In this document: piece by piece, positions 1 to 8,174 of the stretch
Numbering within the stretch: the stretch's first letter is position 1
Layout: each line of letters begins with the position of its first letter
DNA from: JABJMC01 sp964473745
GTDB taxonomy: Bacteria > Patescibacteriota > Gracilibacteria > UBA1369 > UBA12473
Direction of reading: 5' to 3'
Length of the DNA: 27,630 nt
NCBI GenBank assembly: GCA_964473745.1
Contig: CAYYQE010000019.1
Location: 1 to 27,630 of the forward strand
Notes under the pieces: model-generated
What the model was told of the DNA's origin: nothing
The model's database searches: none
Seen by the model: only the letters and a program-made list of their open reading frames with translations
Translations under genes and position numbers: made by a program

Positions 1-171
1 AATCTTAACAGCTCCAAAATCCCTCCTTATCGTACGTTACGTTTGACATGACACTTTTCCGCCAGGTTTAAATATGTCATACCAGTCAAGCTATTGTACC
101 TATGCAAAAAGGGACACCCCAAAGCTCCTCCCAAAGTTCTCGTCTCCTCCCTCGCTCCACGGCCAACTTTC
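1..171. other. Leading intergenic stretch
   Basis: I see no credible gene here. A TTGACA box lies at 43-48, with an AT-rich stretch (TTTAAA at 67-72) 18 bases downstream. It could be a second, weaker promoter reading toward ychF, or it could belong to something that begins outside the window. The short open frames crossing this stretch into ychF have no family resemblance before the YchF start. Confidence 0.3.
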
Positions 172-180
172 TGCTATGAT
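172..180 (+). promoter_or_regulatory. Extended -10 promoter of ychF
   Basis: TGCTATGAT is an extended -10 (TGn plus TATGAT) placed 25 bases before the chosen ychF ATG, giving a leader of about 18 bases. No good -35 is seen at the expected distance, as is common for TGn-type promoters. The call rests on sequence alone. Confidence 0.5.
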
Positions 181-204
181 GCGGCGCGTCATAAACATTC
201 AATT

Positions 205-1299
205 ATGGGACTTCAAATTGGCATTGTCGGACTTCCAAATGTTGGGAAATCAACCATTTTCAATGCTCTTACCAAATCCGGAGGCGCGGAAGTAGGGAAT
301 TATCCTTTTTGTACGATTGACCCGAATGTTGGCGTAGTTGAAGTGCCCGATCCTCGACTTCGCCAGCTTACTGATCTCGTAAAACCCGAGAAAACCATCC
401 CTGCTATTGTTGAATTTGTAGATATTGCCGGCTTAGTAAAAGGCGCTTCTGAGGGGGAGGGTTTAGGCAATAAATTTTTAGCCCATATTCGAGAATGCGA
501 CGCGATTGCGCAAGTTGTTAGATTATTTGAAGATGAAAATGTCACTCATGTCCACGATAATCTCGATCCAAAAAGTGATCGTGAGGTTATTGAATCTGAA
601 CTAATTTTGGCTGACCTTCAAACTCTAGAAAAAAGAATGCAAAAACTGGAAAAAGAAGCCCGCGGCGGCGATAAAGAAGCCCTAGCTCTCTTAGAACTTT
701 GCAAAAAACTCGAAGTAGAATTAAATGAAGGAAATTTAGCCAGCCATTTGTCGTTAACAGATGACGAACGCGTTCTTTTACGCCAACTTCAGCTTATCAC
801 CAGCAAACCGATTATGTATATCGCCAATGTTCACGAAGATGATATAGCTGATTTTGATGAAAGCAAAATGCGAGCCGCTCTTGAGATTAAACCACAAGCG
901 GAAATAATCCCTATTTCTGCCAAAATCGAGCAAGAATTAGGGCAACTTTCCGAAGAAGAGGCGCAAGAATTTTTGAGCGAGCTAGGTTTGGAAGAACCGG
1001 GATTACACGCTTTTATCCATCATGCTTACGATTTGCTTGGTTTACACACATTTTTCACAGCTGGACCCAAAGAGGCGCGGGCCTGGACCATTAAAAAAGG
1101 TAGCAAGGCTCCCGCGGCGGCCGGCACAATTCATACTGATTTTGAAAAAGGATTCATTCGCGCCGAAGTGATCCCGCACGATAAATATTTAGAGCACAAC
1201 GGCGAGCAAGGCGCCAAATCCAAGGGCGTGATGCGTCTAGAAGGAAAAGACTACGTTGTCCAAGACGGAGATGTGGTTTATTTCCGGGTAGCAAGCTAA
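205..1299 (+). CDS. ychF: Ribosome-binding ATPase YchF (Obg family)
   Basis: This is a P-loop NTPase of the Obg/YchF group, a universally conserved ATPase that binds the ribosome. The ATG at 205 was chosen because the protein then begins MGLQIGIVGLPNVGKST, the usual YchF N-terminus, and is 364 residues, the family length. An in-frame start at 94 would add 37 unconserved residues, and the extended -10 at 172-180 lies inside that extension. G1 is GLPNVGKST (residues 8-16), switch II is DIAGLVKGASEGEGLGN, and NVHEDD stands where GTPases have NKxD, which is the ATP-preferring YchF signature. The C-terminal 85 or so residues form the TGS domain (FFTAGPKEARAWTI to GDVVYFRVAS). No Shine-Dalgarno is visible. 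The gene is monocistronic, and the next gene has its own promoter. Confidence 0.97.
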   Translation: MGLQIGIVGLPNVGKSTIFNALTKSGGAEVGNYPFCTIDPNVGVVEVPDPRLRQLTDLVKPEKTIPAIVEFVDIAGLVKGASEGEGLGNKFLAHIRECDAIAQVVRLFEDENVTHVHDNLDPKSDREVIESELILADLQTLEKRMQKLEKEARGGDKEALALLELCKKLEVELNEGNLASHLSLTDDERVLLRQLQLITSKPIMYIANVHEDDIADFDESKMRAALEIKPQAEIIPISAKIEQELGQLSEEEAQEFLSELGLEEPGLHAFIHHAYDLLGLHTFFTAGPKEARAWTIKKGSKAPAAAGTIHTDFEKGFIRAEVIPHDKYLEHNGEQGAKSKGVMRLEGKDYVVQDGDVVYFRVAS

Positions 1300-1338
1300 T
1301 TAGCGGCTAGGGCGCACCTTGCCAAAAAGCAGGAATAA

Positions 1339-1347
1339 TGGTAAAAT
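1339..1347 (+). promoter_or_regulatory. Extended -10 promoter of the HisA-like gene
   Basis: TGGTAAAAT is a TGn-extended -10. Transcription would begin around 1354, one or two bases before the ATG at 1356, so the transcript would be practically leaderless. This is the main reason to reject the in-frame ATG at 1338, which would lie inside the promoter. Confidence 0.45.
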
Positions 1348-1355
1348 ATAAGGAT

Positions 1356-2120
1356 ATGCTTATTATTCCCGCTCTTCAAATTCAGAACGGTCAAGCCATA
1401 GCCCTGTATAAGGGCCATGAAAATGAACAAAAAAAGATTTACAAACGCTCGCCATTAAACATTGCGAGAGAATTTGAAAAAAGAGGGGCTAGCATAGTGC
1501 AAATTATTGATTTAGATGGCAGTGCCGCGGGGAGCCCGGTTAATTTGAAACTAATCCAACAATTTGCTCAGGAATTAAATATCCCCTTGGAAGTGGGGGG
1601 TGGGGTGCGCACCCTAGAGGATATTGACCAATTAATGCAGGTCGGCGTAACGCGCGTGCTTTTGGGAGTTACGGCTCGCAATATTATCCCAGAAGCGCTC
1701 CAGAAATACGGCCCCCAGAGAATTATTTTTGGCATAAAAGCCAGGCAAAAAATGATGGTTGATTCAGATAGTCTCCGTGAAAATTCTGATGAGGTTATCG
1801 AAGTCGCTCAATCTGTTGTTGAGATGGGGATTAAGCATATTATTTACAAAGATTTAGAGCGTTCCGGAACTCTTTATCACCCCAATTACGATGATGTTGA
1901 CCGCCTTATCATCGGGCTAGGCGAGGATGTTAATATTTATTCATCCGGCGGAATTGTAATGCTCGATGATCTTCGAATTTTAGATACCATTAGCGCCAAA
2001 GGAGCGGTTATAAGCCGCGCTTTTATTGAACACAAAATCAGCCTAAGAATGGCCGTCGATCAATATCAAACAACCGAGGATGCCTTGGATCTTTTAGAAG
2101 TTTTCTCGGGGACACGATAA
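1356..2120 (+). CDS. HisA-like (beta-alpha)8 barrel lacking catalytic aspartates
   Basis: The protein is 254 residues from the ATG at 1356, whose MLIIPAL matches the HisA N-terminus. It is collinear with HisA (ProFAR isomerase of histidine synthesis): IIDLDGSAAG, the phosphate-binding VGGGVR (81-85), KDLERSGTL (D166 region) and SSGGI (196-200) are all present. The two residues that do the acid-base chemistry in HisA are gone: Asp8 (PAIDL) is Gln8 (PALQI), and Asp127 (SLDTR) is Lys128 (GIKAR). The second phosphate loop GRAF is SRAF. No other his gene is nearby. The fold call is firm. The enzymatic function is probably not ProFAR isomerisation, and I cannot name the substrate. Its 3' end overlaps the convergent rel gene by 55 bases. 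Confidence 0.85.
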   Translation: MLIIPALQIQNGQAIALYKGHENEQKKIYKRSPLNIAREFEKRGASIVQIIDLDGSAAGSPVNLKLIQQFAQELNIPLEVGGGVRTLEDIDQLMQVGVTRVLLGVTARNIIPEALQKYGPQRIIFGIKARQKMMVDSDSLRENSDEVIEVAQSVVEMGIKHIIYKDLERSGTLYHPNYDDVDRLIIGLGEDVNIYSSGGIVMLDDLRILDTISAKGAVISRAFIEHKISLRMAVDQYQTTEDALDLLEVFSGTR

Positions 2121-4111
2121 GTCTCTTCAACACCATCAACCGCTTCAATTGCATCAAATGCTTGGCGCAGTTGTTCGAAATTCATCACTTCTAGCGTTAG
2201 AACGACATGAACAAAACCATCACTTTGCCGCTCACTACCAACTCTAATTTGGTAAATATTAGCCCCTAAATTAGCAAGATGTATTCCGATATCACGCAAA
2301 AATCCCACTCGATCAAGGGCAATTATAGAAATCTTTACTCGATAATAAGGCGCCGTATCATCACTAGTTGTTTTTTCCACTAAACGGGAACGCTGCTTGG
2401 CATAATGCACATCTGACAAAGGTGTTTTGCGACCGCGGCAAGCTTTGCCAAGTAGTTGCGTAGACGTATAAAGCGCTTTAATAAATTGCTCTTCGCTCAC
2501 TGTCCCATCGCCAATTTTTTCTAAGAAATTATGCCAGCTTTTAGCCTTGAACTCTTCTGTTAATTTGTCTTTTTGGGATTTTGTTAGAGTCTCGAGCTCA
2601 CCACAACCATAACGATGTAGTTCTTTTTTAAGGAAATCATGTCCAGCCCGATAACGTTTGTCCGCTGTTTGTTTTTTTAAAGCATCTTTGATTTTGTTTT
2701 TAGCCAGATTAGTAGTGATTTTTTCTAGCCAGTCACGGCGTGGGAATTTCTGCGTCTTGGAAGTAATAATCCGGACTGTGTCACCGGTTTTCAAAGTTGT
2801 TGAAAGCGGTAGTTTAATGCCGTTTCGATACATCCCAATTGCCTTATTACCAATGTCAGAATGAATGTGATAGCCAAAATCAATACCATTTGACCCTTGC
2901 GGCAAGTCCACGACATCTCCCTGCGGTGTAAAAACAAAAATCCGATCCTGAAAAATATCAATTTTAAGGTTCTCCAAAAAGTCATAATTATTTTTAAGCT
3001 CTTTTTGCAGTTGAAGAACTTTTTGAACCCAAGCGGCTTGTCCTTTTTTTGCTTCTTTTAATTGTGATTGATTAGCGCGAGCCTGTTTGTAGAAATAATG
3101 GGCCGCAATCCCGTACTGCGCCTCAAAATGCATATCAAAAGTGCGGATTTGAAATTCCGTAGGCACTCCTTCCACCCCAAAAACAGTGGTATGAAGGCTT
3201 TGATAACCATTAGATTTAGGCACAGCAATAAAATCTTTAATTCGCCCAGTACGCGGTCTAAACAAGGCGTGAATAATCCCCAAAACGCGATAACAAAGCT
3301 CCTTGTCATCTACAACAATTCGGAGCGCCAGCAAATCATTCAAATCTTCTAATCGTTGCCCAGTAGAAACCATCTTTCGGAAAATGCTATAGAGCGTTTT
3401 AGGGCGAGCTTCTATTTCGGCGGGAATAGAATGTTGCTTCAAGGCCCGCTTTATCATTTGAGAAGTTTGTTTAAGCAGTTTTTTGTGATGTTCAGCACTG
3501 CGTGAAATTTGTCTTTTTAAATCTTTATACTCTTTGGGATAGATAAACTTAAAGCAAAGATCTTCTAGAGCTGATTTAAACTCCCAAATTCCTAGTAAAT
3601 CTGAAATAGGCACATAAATTTCCATAGTTTCACGAGCAATGCGCAGTTGTTTTTCTTCACGCACATGTTCCAACGTCCCCATATTATGCAAACGATCAGC
3701 CAGCTTAATTAAAATAATGCGCAGGTCACGCGCACTATGCAGGAAAAATTTCTTTAAAGATTCAATCTGACGTTCCATCATATCGTGACGGTACTTAACC
3801 TTGCTCAATTTTGTGACTCCATCCACTAAAAAGGCCACTTTTTTGCCAAAAATATCCTCTAATTCTTCGAGAGGGTGCTCAGTATCTTCCGGAACATCGT
3901 GCAACAAACACGCCACGAGCGTATCTTCATCCACATGCAATTCCGTCAAAATCATGGCCGCGGCCAGCGGATGCATGATGTAAGGAGACCCATCCATACG
4001 TTTTTGCCCTTTGTGTGCTTTCTTGGCAAAATCGTACGCTTCCCGGAGGCGTTCTTCTTTGAGGTGGGGAAGATAAGTCTTAGCCTTTTTGATAACAGTT
4101 CCAATTTGCAT
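2066..4111 (-). CDS. rel: Bifunctional (p)ppGpp synthetase/hydrolase (RelA/SpoT family)
   Basis: This is the stringent-response enzyme of 681 residues. It has an HD hydrolase domain (H47; HD at 71-72 in LLHDVPEDT; LADRLHNM at 137-144), so hydrolase residues are intact. The synthetase domain follows: YSIFRKM, GRIKDFIAVPKSNGYQSLHTTV (in two parts: GRIKDFIAVPKS and NGYQSLHTTV), EFQIRT and YGIAAHYFYK. Next are a TGS domain (DRIFVFTPQGDVVDLPQGS) and a C-terminal ACT domain (ISIIALDRVGFLRDIG). It is shorter than the 730-750 residues of typical Rel, and I do not see the cysteine-rich zinc-finger module between TGS and ACT. ATG at 4111, no Shine-Dalgarno, extended -10 upstream. It is divergent from mnmA, and its 3' end overlaps the HisA-like gene. 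Confidence 0.95.
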   Translation of the reverse strand: MQIGTVIKKAKTYLPHLKEERLREAYDFAKKAHKGQKRMDGSPYIMHPLAAAMILTELHVDEDTLVACLLHDVPEDTEHPLEELEDIFGKKVAFLVDGVTKLSKVKYRHDMMERQIESLKKFFLHSARDLRIILIKLADRLHNMGTLEHVREEKQLRIARETMEIYVPISDLLGIWEFKSALEDLCFKFIYPKEYKDLKRQISRSAEHHKKLLKQTSQMIKRALKQHSIPAEIEARPKTLYSIFRKMVSTGQRLEDLNDLLALRIVVDDKELCYRVLGIIHALFRPRTGRIKDFIAVPKSNGYQSLHTTVFGVEGVPTEFQIRTFDMHFEAQYGIAAHYFYKQARANQSQLKEAKKGQAAWVQKVLQLQKELKNNYDFLENLKIDIFQDRIFVFTPQGDVVDLPQGSNGIDFGYHIHSDIGNKAIGMYRNGIKLPLSTTLKTGDTVRIITSKTQKFPRRDWLEKITTNLAKNKIKDALKKQTADKRYRAGHDFLKKELHRYGCGELETLTKSQKDKLTEEFKAKSWHNFLEKIGDGTVSEEQFIKALYTSTQLLGKACRGRKTPLSDVHYAKQRSRLVEKTTSDDTAPYYRVKISIIALDRVGFLRDIGIHLANLGANIYQIRVGSERQSDGFVHVVLTLEVMNFEQLRQAFDAIEAVDGVEETYRVPEKTSKRSKASSVV

Positions 4112-4136
4112 GAATAGAGGCTAGGTGATAGAAATA

Positions 4137-4145
4137 ATTATGCCA
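4137..4145 (-). promoter_or_regulatory. Extended -10 promoter of rel
   Basis: On the minus strand this reads TGGCATAAT, a TGn-extended -10, with a start expected near 4130 and a leader of about 19 bases before the rel ATG. It shares the 67-base divergent gap with the mnmA promoter. Confidence 0.4.
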
Positions 4146-4155
4146 CGTTTTAAGT

Positions 4156-4161
4156 TAAAAT
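4156..4161 (+). promoter_or_regulatory. Probable -10 box of mnmA
   Basis: TAAAAT lies 18 bases before the mnmA ATG, implying a leader of about 11 bases. No clear -35 or TGn extension is visible. It is called mainly from position. Confidence 0.3.
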
Positions 4162-4178
4162 CAAAAACTTTTCTTTAG

Positions 4179-5249
4179 ATGAAAATCGCAGTTCTACTTT
4201 CTGGGGGAGTGGATAGCTCCGTAGCTTTAAAGCTATTGCAAGCGGAAGGGCATAATTTAACGGCTTTTTATTTAAAAATTTGGCTCGAAGATGAGCTGTC
4301 TTATCTGGGAAATTGTCCCTGGGAAGAGGATTTGGCCTATGTTCGAGAAATTTGTGAAAAGGAACAGATCCCACTCGAAATTGTTTCTATGCAAAAAGAA
4401 TACTGGGATGAAGTAGTTAAATATACAATTAACGAGGTTAAATCAGGTCGAACTCCCAATCCCGACATCCTCTGTAATCAACGCATTAAATTTGGAGCTT
4501 TTTACGATCATATTGATTCTTCATTCGACAAAATAGCTACTGGGCATTACGCTCAAGTAGAAGAGAAGAAAGGCAAATTTCACCTGAAAAAAGCCGCGGA
4601 TTCTTTTAAAGATCAAACTTATTTCCTTTCACATTTAAGTCAGGAGCAGCTCTGCAAAGCTCTTTTCCCAATCGGGCATCTCTCCAAATCAGCTGTTCGA
4701 GATTTAGCCAAAAAACACAATCTCCCCAACCAAAACCGCAAAGACAGCCAGGGAATTTGTTTTCTTGGAAAAATTAAGTTTTCAGAATTTCTAAAACATC
4801 ATTTAGGCACCCAAAAAGGCGATCTTATTGAATACGAAACAGGAGAAAAAATAGGCCAACATGATGGATTTTGGTATTACACCATTGGACAACGGCAAGG
4901 CCTGGGCTTAAGTGGTGGCCCGTGGTACGTGGTCAAAAAAGATATCCCTCAGAATCAAGTCTTTATTTCGAGCCAATATCATTCCAAAAAAATTCGCAAC
5001 CAATTTGAAGTTGGGAAATTCAACTGGGTCACTGAGTCTCCAGTCAAATCAGGCCGCACCATGCCTTTCGAGGTCAAAATGCGTCACGGCGAGACGTTTT
5101 ACCAAGGAAAAGTAACTTTCACAGACCAGGAAACCGCCCTGGTTAAAATCACGGAATCCGATCAAGGAATTGCTCCTGGCCAGTTCGCGGTTTTTTATAA
5201 AGGGAACTATTGTTTAGGTGGTGGAACGATTCTCCGAGAAATGGATTGA
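4179..5249 (+). CDS. mnmA: tRNA-specific 2-thiouridylase MnmA
   Basis: MnmA places sulfur on U34 of the Lys/Glu/Gln tRNAs, using ATP to adenylate the base and a persulfide relay to deliver sulfur. At 356 residues it is family-sized. Visible marks are the PP-loop LSGGVDSS (7-14), the catalytic cysteine C99 in NPDILCNQRIKFG, the second cysteine C194 in KDSQGICFLG, TGHYAQV, DQTYFLS, and YTIGQRQGLGLSGGPWYV in the central domain. The C-terminal beta barrel ends GIAPGQFAVFYKGNYCLGGGTI. The gene ends with TGA, so UGA is most simply an ordinary stop here. The promoter of the next gene overlaps its last codons. Confidence 0.97.
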   Translation: MKIAVLLSGGVDSSVALKLLQAEGHNLTAFYLKIWLEDELSYLGNCPWEEDLAYVREICEKEQIPLEIVSMQKEYWDEVVKYTINEVKSGRTPNPDILCNQRIKFGAFYDHIDSSFDKIATGHYAQVEEKKGKFHLKKAADSFKDQTYFLSHLSQEQLCKALFPIGHLSKSAVRDLAKKHNLPNQNRKDSQGICFLGKIKFSEFLKHHLGTQKGDLIEYETGEKIGQHDGFWYYTIGQRQGLGLSGGPWYVVKKDIPQNQVFISSQYHSKKIRNQFEVGKFNWVTESPVKSGRTMPFEVKMRHGETFYQGKVTFTDQETALVKITESDQGIAPGQFAVFYKGNYCLGGGTILREMD

Positions 5250-5274
5250 AAAACAGACTAAAATCAGGTATAAT
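5246..5274 (+). promoter_or_regulatory. Strong sigma70-type promoter (M23 protein and sortase)
   Basis: TTGAAA (5246-5251), a 17-base spacer and TATAAT (5269-5274) form the best-matching promoter in the window, overlapping the mnmA stop. The start is expected near 5281, about 22 bases before the ATG at 5303. It probably drives both the M23 gene and the sortase 9 bases after it. Confidence 0.65.
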
Positions 5275-5302
5275 ATAGGGATTAAATAATATCCCAATTT
5301 TG

Positions 5303-6862
5303 ATGGCTATAGATAAACCCCATGATGTTGAAACAGCTCCTGAGGAAATAGATCCCCAGGCCGAACTTCAGGCCGTAATGGGTGAAGTTAGTGAAGATTT
5401 TGATCCCAGCAACATTGAAATCGAAAATTTTGTTATTGATGGGCAGGTTGATATGGAAACTGCCGAGCGCTACAAGGATGTCATTCCAGCTAGTGATTTA
5501 GAAGTTCTTAATCAGTTGAAGCCGGGAATTATTTTTGATCTTTTTGTAGATATTACTGGGGACGGACAATTCCAGATTAATTTTGGGGGAAATCAAGACG
5601 CTGATGCCCATATTGGCTTGAGCCAAATTATGCGGGGGTACTCTCAAAAATACGAGGGAGGAGCCCGTCGCTTGGAAGCTGTCCGTGAAATTTATATAAA
5701 TGAAGGAGAGGAAGTCCATACCGCTACTCGAGTTGGTTTAGCTGGGAATTTTTACGAAGGGACAGAATCCACTGGAAGTTACCAAGAAGTCCACAGTGGT
5801 TATGTCATTGAAATTACTCAAGAAAACGAACAAGCAGCCGCCCAAGTAGAGGCCGTAACAGCAGAAGCAGAAGAAGCAATCACCAGATTAGCCCGCAAAC
5901 CAAGTATTATGGAGGGCACTAGAGGAGAAGAATCGATTACCGTGGCTCGTTTTCGTTGGGACGAAGGCGATCAAGAGTACAAAATCCGCAAAAAACCACG
6001 CAAAAAAGATCTTTTGAAATATGTTTATATTGAAGCGCGTTTACAGGATGTGGACCCGAATTTGGCCATTGCCATAGTGGATGCTGCTTCGCTCGATGAC
6101 ACTCGTCATTTTGAAAATGATTTTCAGTGGACTTTGCGCGCCATTAAAGAATCCGAAATTTATTACAAAGCCACTTCGGCTGTTGGTCCAAAAGATGACA
6201 ATGGGCGCTACACCCCAGAATTTATTGCTTATTTGATCTCTTCGGGACAAGAATTATTTGCCGGGCTTAACACTAGGGAATTCGAAAAAACATATGGCAA
6301 ATTAATTGGTGAAAAATTCGAATTACCAGCGCCATCAAGTAATGTGCCTCTTCATCCAGAATCAGTACGCAACCTGGAAGATCCGCAAAGGCATGAATTA
6401 ATGACCGATATAGTTAGTTATGAAGGAGTGCGGCTGAGTTCTGATTATGGCAAACGTACAGATCCAGTTACCGGGAAACTTAATGCTGATCACCGCGGCA
6501 TTGATATCGCTGCGCCCACTGGAGCCCCAATCCGGGCCAGTGAGGAAGGCACCGTGATAAATGCCGAATTCCAAGGAGGGGCAAATGGGGGAGGTTGGTT
6601 TGTGCGCATTCAGCACCCTAGTGGTTACATAACTCAATATTTACATGCAGATAAGATTTTAGATGGGATTGTCCCTGGCGCCACCGTTACCAAGGGGCAA
6701 GAAATAGCCAAGGTCGGCAGCACCGGGAAATCTACCGGAGCTCACCTACATTTTGAGGTTTTCTCCTTAAAAAATCCATCCAAGGGAGCGTCTCGCCGCT
6801 CTAATCGAAATTATGTGAATCCCTGGGATTACTTGGATCAGGCAAATCAAGCTGTGGCTTAA
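5303..6862 (+). CDS. M23 (LytM-type) metallopeptidase-domain protein
   Basis: This 519-residue protein has a C-terminal M23 endopeptidase domain of the kind that cuts peptidoglycan cross-bridges or acts as a divisome activator. Zinc-ligand motifs are intact: HRGID (H397, D401) and HLHFEV (H481, H483), with the usual GTVINAEFQGG and GATVTKGQEIAKVGSTGKST between them. The preceding 370 residues are not recognised: an acidic N-terminus, then a segment VDPNLAIAIVDAASLDD that vaguely recalls the start of a lytic-transglycosylase-like domain (weak inference). I see no signal peptide or transmembrane segment, which is odd for a wall enzyme. The start is ATG 5303; a TTG just before it is not needed. 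The sortase gene follows after 9 bases, so they are likely co-transcribed. Confidence 0.85.
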   Translation: MAIDKPHDVETAPEEIDPQAELQAVMGEVSEDFDPSNIEIENFVIDGQVDMETAERYKDVIPASDLEVLNQLKPGIIFDLFVDITGDGQFQINFGGNQDADAHIGLSQIMRGYSQKYEGGARRLEAVREIYINEGEEVHTATRVGLAGNFYEGTESTGSYQEVHSGYVIEITQENEQAAAQVEAVTAEAEEAITRLARKPSIMEGTRGEESITVARFRWDEGDQEYKIRKKPRKKDLLKYVYIEARLQDVDPNLAIAIVDAASLDDTRHFENDFQWTLRAIKESEIYYKATSAVGPKDDNGRYTPEFIAYLISSGQELFAGLNTREFEKTYGKLIGEKFELPAPSSNVPLHPESVRNLEDPQRHELMTDIVSYEGVRLSSDYGKRTDPVTGKLNADHRGIDIAAPTGAPIRASEEGTVINAEFQGGANGGGWFVRIQHPSGYITQYLHADKILDGIVPGATVTKGQEIAKVGSTGKSTGAHLHFEVFSLKNPSKGASRRSNRNYVNPWDYLDQANQAVA

Positions 6863-6871
6863 ATTTTATTT

Positions 6872-7651
6872 ATGAAAAATCACTCTGATTATTACGTTAT
6901 TCCGGAATTAGAGGCCAAGCGTCGTCCGGCACAGCCTAGTTTTTTGAGTAATCTAAGTTCACAAGTTGGTTGGATGACAATTTTTTCACTGTTGATTTTT
7001 ACTGTGGGGTTTTTCACGATTAATGCCGAGGCTTATTCCGACATTATGATGACTTGGGCCAGTAGAGATTCGGCTATGGCGCAAGAAGAGGCCCTAAACG
7101 AGGCCGTCGCAGAAAAGGTGCCAGAGCAACGAACTTTGGTAGTACGCAGCACCCCAGAAACGCAAAAAACCGAAATTCCAAACTTGAATTTAGAAGTGAT
7201 TCCCCCTGATGATCGTCTTATTATTCCAAAAATTGGCAAAAACATCCCAATTGTAACCACTGATCCTTCTAAGCTCATTGGCGCTGATTGGAAAACTCTG
7301 GAACAAGCTTTTCAAGAAGACCTTAAAAATGGGGTTATTCACTATCCAGGAACCGCGGACCCCGGAGAAATGGGGAATGTTTTTATCACGGGACATAGTT
7401 CATATTATTTATGGGATTCAGGCCGGTACAAAGATGTTTTCGCGCGTTTAAATCAACTCGAAACAGGTGATGAAATTGTTATTTATCATGATCAGCAAAA
7501 ATATCGTTACGTGGTTTCCGAAAAACGGGAAGTGCGCAACGAAGATGTGACTGTTTTAGAACAAGGTGACGAAAAAATCCTCACCTTAATGACTTGTTCC
7601 CCAGTCGGAACCAATTTTAGACGTTTAGTTGTAGTTGCCAAGCAAATTTAG
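6872..7651 (+). CDS. Membrane-anchored sortase (transpeptidase)
   Basis: Sortases cut a C-terminal sorting motif in exported proteins and join them to the wall or to each other. The protein has 259 residues. One N-terminal membrane segment lies at about 33-52 (GWMTIFSLLIFTVGFFTI), then a linker, then the sortase barrel (DRLIIPKIGKNIPIV onward). The triad is visible: H175 in ITGHSSYY, C242 in TLMTCSPVG, and Arg 250/251 in NFRRLVV. The GHSS...DVFARLNQLETGDEI arrangement resembles class D/E-type housekeeping sortases. No protein in this window carries an obvious LPxTG-type C-terminus, so its substrates lie elsewhere. It probably forms a unit with the M23 gene. It is convergent with the next gene, 9 bases away, with no terminator seen between them. 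Confidence 0.93.
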   Translation: MKNHSDYYVIPELEAKRRPAQPSFLSNLSSQVGWMTIFSLLIFTVGFFTINAEAYSDIMMTWASRDSAMAQEEALNEAVAEKVPEQRTLVVRSTPETQKTEIPNLNLEVIPPDDRLIIPKIGKNIPIVTTDPSKLIGADWKTLEQAFQEDLKNGVIHYPGTADPGEMGNVFITGHSSYYLWDSGRYKDVFARLNQLETGDEIVIYHDQQKYRYVVSEKREVRNEDVTVLEQGDEKILTLMTCSPVGTNFRRLVVVAKQI

Positions 7652-7660
7652 GCCGTTGTT

Positions 7661-8134
7661 TTAGGCCGCCGCATCAACTGCTGGTTCTTCGGGTTCATCG
7701 TCGAGCGAGTCCATTTGCTTAAGCAGTTCTGCTTCGGCTTGTTTTTCTTCAGATTCAGCGTCTTCCTCCTGTTTTGCTAGGGTTTCCCGTTTTTCACGGC
7801 GTTCTTGGTCTTTCCATTCCATAATGTGTTTTTGATTTAACTTGGAAAGCTCGGTTTCGTATTCTTTATCCAGTTTCGATAATTGTTCTTTTTCATGGAT
7901 CAAAATGCCTCGTAGTTTTTGAATTTGAACATCAGTCATAATTGGCAGAATTTGATACCAATACTCCCGTTCCTCGTTTGTCATGGATTCGGTTTCGTTG
8001 ATAAGCTTTTCTAAATTCGGATATTTTTCACGAACATAGTCAGGTATACGGCTTTTTTTCTGAGCCGCTGGCTGTTGACCAGTCGGTTGTGCACCACTGC
8101 CGGTGCCTTGAGTCTGTTGAGGATCGTCTGCCAT
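7661..8134 (-). CDS. Hypothetical coiled-coil protein, 157 aa
   Basis: I do not recognise this protein. It starts with a Gln/Gly/Pro/Ala-rich tail (about residues 5-26), then has a charged helical core. LEKLINETESMTNEEREYWY is followed by a long Lys/Glu heptad-like stretch (about 80-145) that should form a coiled coil, and an acidic end with DDEPEEPAVDAAA. There is no signal peptide or membrane segment. ATG at 8134, no Shine-Dalgarno. It has its own TATAAT box in the 40-base gap behind the 517-residue gene, though read-through from that gene is also likely. Confidence 0.7.
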   Translation of the reverse strand: MADDPQQTQGTGSGAQPTGQQPAAQKKSRIPDYVREKYPNLEKLINETESMTNEEREYWYQILPIMTDVQIQKLRGILIHEKEQLSKLDKEYETELSKLNQKHIMEWKDQERREKRETLAKQEEDAESEEKQAEAELLKQMDSLDDEPEEPAVDAAA

Positions 8135-8161
8135 GATTAATTAAGTTTAAATACGTTAGAG

Positions 8162-8167
8162 ATTATA
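8162..8167 (-). promoter_or_regulatory. TATAAT box of the 157-aa gene
   Basis: A perfect TATAAT on the minus strand lies 27 bases before the ATG at 8134. This suggests an internal promoter within the three-gene minus-strand cluster. Confidence 0.45.
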
Positions 8168-8174
8168 GCGAAAA

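Noticed and set aside
4179..5249. UGA recoded to glycine, as in Gracilibacteria
   Set aside because: mnmA and rel end naturally at UGA at family-appropriate C-termini, and the long genes contain no in-frame UGA where conserved glycine would be expected.
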